NCBI RefSeq assembly: GCF_913020055.1
Contig: NZ_CAJWCF010000039.1
Span: 1 to 40,100, forward strand
Reading direction: 5' to 3'
Source of the DNA: an uncultured Paraglaciecola sp.
GTDB lineage: Bacteria > Pseudomonadota > Gammaproteobacteria > Enterobacterales > Alteromonadaceae
DNA: 40,100 bases
Made by a program: the position numbers and the translations under genes. The notes under the pieces were generated by a model. The model did not search any database. It was not told where the DNA came from and saw only the letters and a program-made list of their open reading frames with translations. Shown piece by piece: positions 18,451-25,882 of the stretch (position 1 is the stretch's first letter; the number at the start of each line of letters is the position of its first letter).

Positions 18451-19763
18451 CATCAAACAATAAGATAACCAATAAACCCAAAAAAGTAGCTAATATTAAT
18501 ACTGCGCTTGCCGCAGCGACTTGCGCGTTGTTAGGCACAACTCCAATGGTGCAAGCCGATGAAGGTGCGTGGGAAATGGATACAGCTTTGTTGTATTACG
18601 GTGAAACAGACAGAGTCACCGCTGTTGAAGGTGTGTTGTCAGCAAAAAAAGATTTTGGCGATGAGCACATTTTCTCTGGAAAAATCGTTCTTGATTCACT
18701 TACTGGAGCTTCTGCAACAGGAGCCGTTGCTCAACCAAACGCACAAACATTTACTCGTCCCTCAGGTAAAGGTCAATATGATATTCAAGCGGATGAAATA
18801 CCTTTAGATGACACATTTAAGGATACCCGTGTACAACTAGAAGCACAGTGGACTCAACCACTTTGGGACGATATGCGTGGTAGCACTGGGGTACACCTTT
18901 CGAAAGAGTATGACTACCTATCTATTTCGGTTAATGGTTCTCTCGCCAAAGATTTTTATCAGAAAAACACTACGGTTTCTGCCGGATTATCTTTAGCTTA
19001 TGACACTATCGATCCTGAAGGTGGGCGCCCCTTAGCTTTTTCTGAAATGGTTATCGACCAAGGTCAATTCGCTAATGAGCAAGCCTATCAAGCCGCTTTT
19101 GACGCGACAAGGCAAACAGATACAGACGATAAAAGCACAATAGATTTGATGCTTGGCGTGACGCAAATTATCAATCGACGAATGTTGATGCAATTTAACT
19201 ATGGCTTCTCAACGTCTGATGGCTATCACACCGACCCCTTTAAGGTGTTGAGTGTGGTTAACGATCAAGGGTTGACTCAGTCGTTAGTGCATGAGGACAG
19301 ACCAACAGAGCGCACCCGACATAGTTTTTATTGGCAAACAAAGTACGCCTTGGATAGCGGTGTTGCCGATATTTCCTATCGATACGCTACAGATGACTGG
19401 GAGATTAATTCCCATACAATTGATTCTAGATTACGCTTTAATTTGACTGGCAATACTTATATTCAGCCACATTTTAGGTACTATCAACAAGGAGCTGCTG
19501 AGTTTTATAAACCATTCTTACTGGAAGGAACAACGTTACCTACCTTTGCTAGTGCAGATTATCGTTTAGGTGAAATGACCGCTTACACGGTTGGCCTAAA
19601 ATATGGAATGAAAATGCCGAGTGGTAATGAGTGGGCATTTAGGTTGGAGTATTATCAACAAGATACTAAAAACCCTGGATTTGAAGCGCCTGGAGCGTTG
19701 CAGCAGTTAGATTTATATCCAAGTGTTAAAGCGATAATTGCACAAGTTAGTTATAGCTTCTAA
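18441..19763 (+). CDS. DUF3570 outer-membrane beta-barrel protein
   Basis: Predicted outer-membrane barrel of unknown function. A long basic N-region is followed by a hydrophobic stretch and a cleavage site near VQA-DE. The rest alternates amphipathic strands (for example YLSISVNGSLAKDF, LMQFNYGFSTSDGY, YTVGLKYGMKM) and ends in the aromatic VSYSF signature of barrels. AGGxW-type or lipobox motifs are absent. I start at the ATG at 18441 because GGAGG lies exactly 6 bases upstream; the start overlaps the lipoprotein gene by 10 bases, so the two are translationally coupled. DUF3570 proteins, as I recall, commonly accompany DUF4266 and ApbE genes. A role as surface partner or conduit for the lipoprotein is inference. 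Confidence 0.85.
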   Translation: MQLTSNNKITNKPKKVANINTALAAATCALLGTTPMVQADEGAWEMDTALLYYGETDRVTAVEGVLSAKKDFGDEHIFSGKIVLDSLTGASATGAVAQPNAQTFTRPSGKGQYDIQADEIPLDDTFKDTRVQLEAQWTQPLWDDMRGSTGVHLSKEYDYLSISVNGSLAKDFYQKNTTVSAGLSLAYDTIDPEGGRPLAFSEMVIDQGQFANEQAYQAAFDATRQTDTDDKSTIDLMLGVTQIINRRMLMQFNYGFSTSDGYHTDPFKVLSVVNDQGLTQSLVHEDRPTERTRHSFYWQTKYALDSGVADISYRYATDDWEINSHTIDSRLRFNLTGNTYIQPHFRYYQQGAAEFYKPFLLEGTTLPTFASADYRLGEMTAYTVGLKYGMKMPSGNEWAFRLEYYQQDTKNPGFEAPGALQQLDLYPSVKAIIAQVSYSF

Positions 19764-19790
19764 TCTAGTCTTTTATCTTAAGGGCTGCCC

Positions 19791-20687
19791 TTGTCAGTTA
19801 GCGATTTTTCAATAGAGCAAAAAGGCGACCATATTATTGGTCGCTTTTCTGCTATGGCCAGTCCTTGTGATTTACTAATTGAAACGCAGGACTGCTTACT
19901 GGCTAATCGCTTAACTTCCCTCGCTTTTGATGAAACAAAACGTATTGAACAGAAATTTAGTCGCTATCTACCCAGTAATCCTATGAGCGAAATTAATAAT
20001 AGTCGTGGTAAGCCAGTTGCCATAGACGATGAAATCTTTCGTTTGCTGGAATTCGCTAAAAGCTGTTTTGAGTTAAGTGGAGGCATGTTTGACATTACCT
20101 CTGGGGTATTGCGAAAAGCATGGAACTTTGATGGCTCAGATAATTTACCGAAGCCTGAAGTAGTAAAAGCACTCATGCCTTATATCGGTTGGAAGAAAGT
20201 CAAATATGATAAGACTTCAATCCTATTAAGCAAGTCAATGGAGTTGGATTTTGGCGGCATAGGTAAGGAGTATGCTGTGGATTGTGTGGCCAAGATATGT
20301 TCTGAATATGCCCCAACTACTTCAGTCGTGGTGAATTTTGGAGGCGATATTCAAGTAACTCGGCCACGTCAAAATAAGCAGCCTTGGTATATCGGTATTG
20401 AAAGTGCAGATGAAAATCAAGGTACTATTAGCACCTTAAAAATTTTCAATGGCGGCCTTGCTACTAGTGGAGATGCTAGGCGTTATCTATTAAAAGATGG
20501 TAAACGTTACAGTCATATTCTTAATCCTAAAACAGGGTATCCGATTGAAAATGCCGCAAGATCCGTGACCGTTGCTGCTCCTCACTGTATCCAAGCTGGA
20601 TTACTCGCGACTTTAGCCCTATTGCAAGGCGATAACTCTGAGTCTTTTTTGCATGATCAGGGTATAAAATTTTGGTGTTATCGATAG
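19791..20687 (+). CDS. ApbE-family FAD:protein FMN transferase without a signal peptide
   Basis: ApbE enzymes transfer FMN from FAD to a Thr or Ser of a target protein with Mg2+. Family features are present: SRYLPSNPMSEIN, the MFDITSGVLRKAWNF region, LDFGGIGKEYAVD, VVVNFGGDIQV, ATSGDARRY with the conserved Thr/Asp, and YSHILNPKTGYPI. At 298 residues it is shorter than exported ApbE because it begins directly with MSVSDFSIEQ and has no signal peptide or lipobox. The start is a TTG at 19791 with AAGGG six bases upstream, and an in-frame TAA lies only 9 bases upstream of the TTG, so no N-terminus is hidden. A cytoplasmic location is therefore likely. It is the last gene of the operon, 27 bases after DUF3570. 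The target is not obvious: no canonical DxxSGAT acceptor is seen in the operon. Confidence 0.87.
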   Translation: MSVSDFSIEQKGDHIIGRFSAMASPCDLLIETQDCLLANRLTSLAFDETKRIEQKFSRYLPSNPMSEINNSRGKPVAIDDEIFRLLEFAKSCFELSGGMFDITSGVLRKAWNFDGSDNLPKPEVVKALMPYIGWKKVKYDKTSILLSKSMELDFGGIGKEYAVDCVAKICSEYAPTTSVVVNFGGDIQVTRPRQNKQPWYIGIESADENQGTISTLKIFNGGLATSGDARRYLLKDGKRYSHILNPKTGYPIENAARSVTVAAPHCIQAGLLATLALLQGDNSESFLHDQGIKFWCYR

Positions 20688-20761
20688 TGCCTAGGTTTTT
20701 GCGTTAAACTTTCTTTCAAATTGGTTTTAAGTGAGGACTATTTATTTGGCAGTAACCTAGT

Positions 20762-21037
20762 TTAACTTCGATAAAGTGTCTTAATTAAATGATAACCAAA
20801 CTGGGTTTTCACTGGGCCGTGTACGGTTAATATTTCTTTTTTAAACACCACATTATCAAATGCTTTGACCATAGTACCTGGGCTAAACTCACCTAAGTCT
20901 CCTCCTTTTTTACCAGAAGGGCAGGTGGAGTGTTTTTTGGCTAACTGGTGAAAGTTTCCACCTTTGTCGAGTTGGCTTTTTAGTTTTTCGGCTAGGGCTT
21001 TGTCTTTGACTAATATGTGGCAGGCGCAGGCTTTCAT
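20762..21037 (-). CDS. ppiC: PpiC, parvulin-type peptidyl-prolyl isomerase
   Basis: Small cytoplasmic single-domain parvulin of 91 residues, nearly the size of the enteric PpiC. It begins [20 protein letters not shown], with the conserved active-site His of the CHILV motif. It also contains [29 protein letters not shown] and the closing TQFGYHLIK histidine. There is no signal peptide or membrane anchor. It is convergent with apbE (74 bases apart) and separated by 67 bases from the outer-membrane gene upstream on the same strand, so it could be read from that operon. No clear terminator is seen on either side. Confidence 0.93.
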   Translation of the reverse strand: MKACACHILVKDKALAEKLKSQLDKGGNFHQLAKKHSTCPSGKKGGDLGEFSPGTMVKAFDNVVFKKEILTVHGPVKTQFGYHLIKTLYRS

Positions 21038-21104
21038 GGGATTTTTCTAGCTAATTTAATATTGGGCTATTGTAGACGAAAAAGATTAATGGGGCGAAGC
21101 TGGA

Positions 21105-21812
21105 TTAAAATTCATATTCAAGAGCGAACCTTAGGGTGTGGTCTTTAGAATCGCCGTTTAAGCCTGCAATGAAAGCCAATTCCCATTTTAATTGTTTTTG
21201 CCCTTCGTACCGATGAATACCCATAAATCCTGGTCCAACACCCACAAAATCCTCTCCCGTGTATATTTCGATAGAAGGTTGTAAGGCCGGCAAATATCGG
21301 TAGCGATACTTGAGTCTAAACTCCGTTTCAAATTCATTTTGAATATCCTTACCCCATTCATAAACTAATAATGCGTTGATAGTTAAACTAGTTTGAGTGA
21401 ATTCTTTTTCGAATAACAAGCCGCTGGTAAATTCGTAAACGTCCTCTTTATGTTGTTTTTCAAGTTCAAACAATATGCCCCAATCTGCCCACAACTCTCC
21501 TTGATCAGTTAACATCCAGCGCGTCTCTATTTCATAGGCTTGTAAACCAAAATCGCCGTGTTCGTCCCTTTCTCCTACTATGTAACCTTCAATTGTCAGG
21601 TATTCTGAGACTGCATGTCCGTATGCAAAGCGTTGCGCTAAAACATTACCATCGTCGTTTTGTCTAGAGGTAAAACGCCATTCCAATTCGCGCTCATTGG
21701 CCAAAACGTAAGGATGATAAACTTTGTCTACAGGGATACCGTCAGCCCAGCTTAGTGATGCGCTAAAAAGACAGTAAAAAAGCGCGATGGAGACACGAGA
21801 AATGGCTTTCAT
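21105..21812 (-). CDS. Predicted outer-membrane protein of the cupredoxin/permease operon
   Basis: Not recognised at family level. A signal peptide (ISRVSIALFYCLFSASLSWA) is followed by alternating strands, many with Glu/Arg and aromatic residues (ELEWRFTSRQ, FRLKYRYRYLP, WELAFIAGL). It ends in ALEYEF, the C-terminal aromatic typical of outer-membrane barrels. At 235 residues it would suit a barrel of about 10-12 strands. Its ATG overlaps the permease stop as ATGA, with TAGG nine bases upstream, so it is the last gene of a tightly coupled operon with the kinase pair, cupredoxin and permease. A role in crossing the outer membrane is inferred only from this context. Confidence 0.72.
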   Translation of the reverse strand: MKAISRVSIALFYCLFSASLSWADGIPVDKVYHPYVLANERELEWRFTSRQNDDGNVLAQRFAYGHAVSEYLTIEGYIVGERDEHGDFGLQAYEIETRWMLTDQGELWADWGILFELEKQHKEDVYEFTSGLLFEKEFTQTSLTINALLVYEWGKDIQNEFETEFRLKYRYRYLPALQPSIEIYTGEDFVGVGPGFMGIHRYEGQKQLKWELAFIAGLNGDSKDHTLRFALEYEF

Positions 21813-22588
21813 TGTTTGTTACCTAGATGGGAAGTTGAATTTAGCTCAAGCCAATAAAAAACTGCCAGCGGAGTAAATAACGCTAGCAAATAAACAATTA
21901 TTTGATCAATAGAGGGTGATGCCTGATAGCCAAATAACACGTTAAATAGATGACCGAATTCATATTCATTGCTAATTAAATACTGACTACTCCATGCTGT
22001 GTCTGAAGTATCAATAAGATCGACCTGTATCAATAAAGGCAATGCATTGGCGAATTGACCAGTAGCGTAAATATGTACTAGTAACCAGGTTGCCCATGGA
22101 CCCCAACGTTGCTTTAACCATTGTGCGGCTAAATACAGTAATGTGGCTAAGCTTAGACAAATACCTAGACCCAAAAATGTGCCGATTAATATGGATTGCA
22201 GTACATTACTTTGGTTTAAATAGCCATCAAGGTACAAGACAAAATTACTGCCTTTAGACACCATGGTTAAGCTGATCATTAGACCCGCTACCCAATGCAA
22301 AAAAAGCCTGTTTGTAGAGTGATTACGGCTTAATTCATAGGCCAAAATAAGGGTTGAAAAGTAGACAATAGATTGAGACACCCACAGGAATAATTCGATA
22401 CCTTTACCATCAAACCACTGACTAATTATATTAATTTGATTGATATATAAAAAGCTCAAAAGGGCACCAGCGATAACGCTTTTTAACAACCACAACTTAT
22501 TAGCTGGAAGATGCTCATATAGGTACACAATCAATACAAAAATGGGTAAAGCATCGCGCAAAAACAAAATTACCGTATTAATTAACAT
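21809..22588 (-). CDS. FTR1-like multi-pass membrane permease
   Basis: Inner-membrane protein with about seven hydrophobic segments. The first, MLINTVILFLRDALPIFVLI, resembles the opening helix of FTR1 iron permeases, in which a REGLE-type motif binds iron; here it reads RDALP. The fourth-helix counterpart around MVSKGSNFVLYL also lacks a REXXE motif. I therefore call it FTR1-like with caution; transport of iron or another metal is inferred from the neighbouring cupredoxin. I start at the ATG at 22588 because AGGAG lies seven bases upstream; a TTG at 22615 has no such site. The chosen start overlaps the cupredoxin gene by 11 bases, and the stop overlaps the outer-membrane gene by 4. Confidence 0.68.
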   Translation of the reverse strand: MLINTVILFLRDALPIFVLIVYLYEHLPANKLWLLKSVIAGALLSFLYINQINIISQWFDGKGIELFLWVSQSIVYFSTLILAYELSRNHSTNRLFLHWVAGLMISLTMVSKGSNFVLYLDGYLNQSNVLQSILIGTFLGLGICLSLATLLYLAAQWLKQRWGPWATWLLVHIYATGQFANALPLLIQVDLIDTSDTAWSSQYLISNEYEFGHLFNVLFGYQASPSIDQIIVYLLALFTPLAVFYWLELNSTSHLGNKQ

Positions 22589-22946
22589 TAAGCGGCTCCT
22601 GTTGATGCTCGACAATTACCATGCCTCGGGCTGTGTGGGGATTGTATTCACCAAAAAAATCGTATTCCCCGGGCTTCAGTGGGCCAATAAATATTGTTGC
22701 TTTTTGATTGGCAAAAATAACCTTTTCTCGGTTTAGTGAAAAACTATCAAATTCTTCTGGTGTGTTGTCTTGATTCTCAATTATCAATTTGACTTTTTGG
22801 TTTGCTGGAATGGTGATAAGCGATGGAAAAAAGAGGTGATCTTTGAGCTGAACATGATATTCAGTAACCGCTGCTAAAGTGGGGAAACAAAACAAGACGC
22901 ATAATGTGCCAATAGATAGTGTGGTGTAGCTTATTAGCTTATGCAT
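22578..22946 (-). CDS. Periplasmic cupredoxin-domain protein (EfeO/P19-like)
   Basis: Exported single-domain protein of 122 residues. A signal peptide (to about residue 25, FPTLA-AV) precedes a cupredoxin fold: a strand with FPSLITIPANQKVKLIIEN, then EEFDSFSLNREKVIFANQK, GPLKPGEYDFFGEYNPHTAR and the closing GMVIVE strand. This pattern matches cupredoxin domains found with FTR1-type permeases. The mature part has no cysteine, so it is not a blue type 1 copper protein; His, Met and Glu residues could bind Cu or Fe. The ATG overlaps the sensor-kinase stop by 8 bases and its end overlaps the permease start. It probably delivers or oxidises metal for the permease; this is inference. Confidence 0.8.
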   Translation of the reverse strand: MHKLISYTTLSIGTLCVLFCFPTLAAVTEYHVQLKDHLFFPSLITIPANQKVKLIIENQDNTPEEFDSFSLNREKVIFANQKATIFIGPLKPGEYDFFGEYNPHTARGMVIVEHQQEPLNVN

Positions 22947-24264
22947 TAGGCTGACCTTGTGGCAAAAACAGCTCTACCGATAAGCCCGATAATTGTTTTG
23001 AACGGCTTAATTTTATAGAGGCTTTATGCAAATCAGCAATATGTTTTGAAATGGCTAGCCCTAAACCACACCCGGGTGTTTTACTGCTATGCCGGTCGCC
23101 GCCAATTCGGTAAAAACGTTCAAATACTCTTTGATATTCGGATTTCTCAATACCAGGACCCGCATCTTCTACTTGAATAACCACCTGATTATCCACTGTC
23201 TTCAATGTCACTCTAATCAACGAGCCCTGTGGCGAATATTTACTCGCATTGGAGATTAAATTTTGTAGCAGTATGCCGAGTGAAAACTCATCACCTTGAA
23301 TACTTGTACCTTGCCCGACTAGTTCTATTTCTTGTTTCTTGCCCTCAATTTGTGGGAATAAACTGGCAATAACGGTTTGGCAAAGTGCAGCAGTATTTAG
23401 TTGTTTAAACTGGCCTTGGTATTGTTCAGGGTTAGTGCGATTGAGTAATAATATTTGTTCTACTACATGACTCATGCGTTCGATACCTTGTTGCAGGTAT
23501 TGTATGTTGGTGTGTGTTGTAGGGTTATTTTTAAGTTCAATTGCCAAATTATGAGCATTAATTTTTAACACGCTTAGTGGGGTGCGTAATTCGTGGGCTG
23601 CATCAGAGGCAAAGCGTTTTTCTCGGGAAAACGCAGCGTTTAATCGCTCAAATAATTGGTTTAACGTTTCTAACACTGGGCTAAGTTCGTTGCGCTGATT
23701 TTGCTGCAAAATTGGGCTAAGGTCGTCGGTTTTTTTTGTCCGCAAGTTCTCGGACAAAAGCCTTAATGGACGCAAGCCTGAACTGACCAATAAAAATATA
23801 ATAATAGCTAACAGTGGAATACACAGTACAAGTGGAGTGACAGCAGCTAAAATCATTTGTTCAGCCAGCTCAAAACGTCTATTTACAGGTTGAGCAACTA
23901 AAACCCATTTGTTGTTAGATTCAAAAAAATGCCCATAAGTACGCCAACGTTGTGCTAAAAAGTTATGCTCGGAGAATGTATTTTTGAAGTCACTAATTGC
24001 GGTTTTCAACTTTGGATGAGAGCTAAATATCAACTTGTTTTGGTGCCATATTTGAAACACAAATGCCGCGTTTGGTTGTGGTGCTAGTGATTGGGTACTT
24101 AAGTCGGTAATGTTGATCAATACATGGGTCAATGAACGTAATTCATTATCAAATACGCTGGTGGCTTTGGCCATACTGCTACGGTAACCCTGAATGGCTG
24201 CTGCAAAAGTGACTAGAGTAATCACCGACAATAAAATCAGGGTTAAATAGCGGCGTATAGACAA
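22939..24264 (-). CDS. Sensor histidine kinase of the cupredoxin/permease operon (QseC/PmrB type)
   Basis: Inner-membrane kinase of 441 residues. TM1 is at about 5-25, the periplasmic sensor at about 26-145 and TM2 at about 147-168. A HAMP-like linker follows, then HisKA with phosphorylated His near residue 224 (SDAAHELRTPLSVL) and HATPase_c with LLQNLISNASKYSP, VEDAGPGIEKSEY, the F-box YQRVFERFYRIGGD and GCGLGLAISKHIA. It belongs to the QseC/PmrB/CusS-like class. The start is a TTG at 24264, two bases after the regulator gene's stop. The sensor region has no obvious metal-binding cluster. Position in one transcription unit with a cupredoxin and permease suggests that it senses metal availability or toxicity, which is inference. 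Confidence 0.86.
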   Translation of the reverse strand: MSIRRYLTLILLSVITLVTFAAAIQGYRSSMAKATSVFDNELRSLTHVLINITDLSTQSLAPQPNAAFVFQIWHQNKLIFSSHPKLKTAISDFKNTFSEHNFLAQRWRTYGHFFESNNKWVLVAQPVNRRFELAEQMILAAVTPLVLCIPLLAIIIFLLVSSGLRPLRLLSENLRTKKTDDLSPILQQNQRNELSPVLETLNQLFERLNAAFSREKRFASDAAHELRTPLSVLKINAHNLAIELKNNPTTHTNIQYLQQGIERMSHVVEQILLLNRTNPEQYQGQFKQLNTAALCQTVIASLFPQIEGKKQEIELVGQGTSIQGDEFSLGILLQNLISNASKYSPQGSLIRVTLKTVDNQVVIQVEDAGPGIEKSEYQRVFERFYRIGGDRHSSKTPGCGLGLAISKHIADLHKASIKLSRSKQLSGLSVELFLPQGQPNA

Positions 24265-24266
24265 AC

Positions 24267-24950
24267 TTAGGACTCTATATTGGTAGAAGCTTTAATACTG
24301 TACCCTACACCGCGGATAGTTTTGATAAAAGCCTCTGGGAGCTTTTTACGCAGGTGGTGAATATGTACTTCAACTGCGTTACTGGCTACTTCTTCACCCC
24401 ACTCATATAACTTAGACTCCAGTTGTTCTCGTGATTGTATTCGTCCAGCTTGTTCTAAGAGTACCTTTAACAACATAAACTCTTTGCGGGATAGTTCTAT
24501 TAACTGACCTGCAACAGTTAATTCATGAGAAGCGCAGTCTAAGTTTACTTCGCCAATAGTAATGGTAGAGCTGGTTGCCGTACCTAATCTTCTCTCAATA
24601 ACACGTAAACGGGCGATCAGTTCGTTTACATCAAAAGGTTTACTCAGGTAATCATCTGCCCCTTGATCTAACCCTTTGATTTTGTCTTCAATGGAGTCTC
24701 GAGCAGTTAATATCAGTACGGGTAATGCGACATTTTTTTTTCTAATTTGTTTGAGTAACGCTAGGCCATCCATATCAGGTAAACCTAAGTCGAGGATAAG
24801 CATGTCACACTCATTGGTATCTATGGTCAGCAGTGCCGATTTAGCATCAGCGACATGGTTAGCTATAAACCCCTCAGTTCTCAGCGATTGATGCAAAGCT
24901 CTGGCGAGTGGCAAATCATCTTCAACTAATAAAATTCGCATAGCAGTCAT
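24267..24950 (-). CDS. OmpR-family response regulator of the cupredoxin/permease operon
   Basis: DNA-binding regulator of 227 residues. The receiver has the acidic pocket LVEDD, the phospho-acceptor Asp of LILDLGLPDMDG, Thr of LTARDS and Lys of LSKPFDVNEL. The winged helix-turn-helix includes ELSRKEFMLLKVLL, NAVEVHIHHLRKKL and IRGVGYSI. It is most like the QseB/PmrA/CusR group. Two starts are possible: ATG at 24950, used here with AAGAG just upstream, or ATG at 24941, which would give the usual MRILLVEDD beginning. It is the first gene of the five-gene minus-strand unit, and its target is probably its own promoter in 24951-25035, although no repeat box is clear there. Confidence 0.87.
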   Translation of the reverse strand: MTAMRILLVEDDLPLARALHQSLRTEGFIANHVADAKSALLTIDTNECDMLILDLGLPDMDGLALLKQIRKKNVALPVLILTARDSIEDKIKGLDQGADDYLSKPFDVNELIARLRVIERRLGTATSSTITIGEVNLDCASHELTVAGQLIELSRKEFMLLKVLLEQAGRIQSREQLESKLYEWGEEVASNAVEVHIHHLRKKLPEAFIKTIRGVGYSIKASTNIES

Positions 24951-25035
24951 TGGCTCTTATCGGTGGATTACAACTTAGCTCAAAGAGCGGTAATAGGACA
25001 ATCAGCTAATTTAAATGAAACGGTAAAGTTTAAGA

Positions 25036-25545
25036 CTACTTTGGTTTTCTTAAGTCATCCTTAAGAGCTGGATTTTCTGGTGGTTTATCCTTACGTTCAA
25101 ACTCACCTTCGATGATATCCTCAGATTGTTCCGTCGAATGCGATTGCTGGTGGTACGAAGTAAAATTTCCATCAAAAGATTGATTCACGACCTTTAAGGA
25201 TAAATGTTTGAGCAACCCTTTGGCAATTAATGGACGGGTCATAGGTAAACTCAATAAAAAACCTATGCCGTCTGTGATAAAGCCGGGGGTGACTAATAAC
25301 ACACCTGCAATCACCAATAATAAACCTTCAGCCATTTCTTGACCAGGCATAGTGCCTACCTGCATTTTTTGTTGGGCTTGCATCAAAGTGCTGATCCCTT
25401 GTTGCCTGACTAAGTGCGCACCAGCGAAGGCAGTTAAAATAACAATGGCCACAGTGTACCAACCACCAATTTGTTCGCCCACGTTGATCAATATGGCGAT
25501 TTCGACAATAGGTAAAATGGCGAATAATAAAAATAGTTTAAACAA
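25036..25545 (-). CDS. fxsA: FxsA-family cytoplasmic-membrane protein
   Basis: Inner-membrane protein of 169 residues named for suppression of F-plasmid exclusion of phage T7; its normal role is unknown. Family features are FKLFLLFAILPIVEIAILI at the N-terminus, then GGWYTVAIVILTAFAGAHLVR, EGLLLVIAGVLLVTPGFITD and LLSLPMTRPL, forming about three to four membrane segments. A charged cytoplasmic tail follows (EDIIEGEFERKDKPP). It is divergent from dsbD and upstream of the two-component operon on the same strand (85 bases), which may or may not be co-transcribed. Confidence 0.92.
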   Translation of the reverse strand: MFKLFLLFAILPIVEIAILINVGEQIGGWYTVAIVILTAFAGAHLVRQQGISTLMQAQQKMQVGTMPGQEMAEGLLLVIAGVLLVTPGFITDGIGFLLSLPMTRPLIAKGLLKHLSLKVVNQSFDGNFTSYHQQSHSTEQSEDIIEGEFERKDKPPENPALKDDLRKPK

Positions 25546-25882
25546 AGATGCCTCGTTATTTGAGGTATACGCTGTAAGCTTTATGTATACCCTATTTATG
25601 TAATTGTATTTGTTATGATACTGGGACTAAAAATCCAAAAGCCAAGTGACGCATTGTTACAGAGTGTTGCTTGGTTTGTCTAACGAGTTTACTGACTAGA
25701 GTATGTTTATCTTAAATTTGGGTTATTTAACTCATTAGTGAAATTTGCCTGACTAAGTGTGGGTCTCTACACAAAGTGATATGGGTATAATAGTCTTAAT
25801 TGTTTGTTAAGGTTTATCCATTAAAGTTTAACCAATCCGCATTGGTATTTTGCCAAGCTACCTTTTATAAGAAGTGTTGTTG
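25546..25882. other. Intergenic region between fxsA and dsbD with a small palindrome
   Basis: These 337 bases carry the divergent promoters of fxsA and dsbD. No gene is visible. The only structure I can point to is ACCAAT-CCGC-ATTGGT at 25831-25846, a perfect 6-bp inverted repeat with a 4-base loop, 36 bases before the dsbD start. Its position fits an operator, an attenuator-like hairpin or a dispersed repeat. No convincing pair of -35 and -10 boxes stands out for either gene. Confidence 0.45.
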
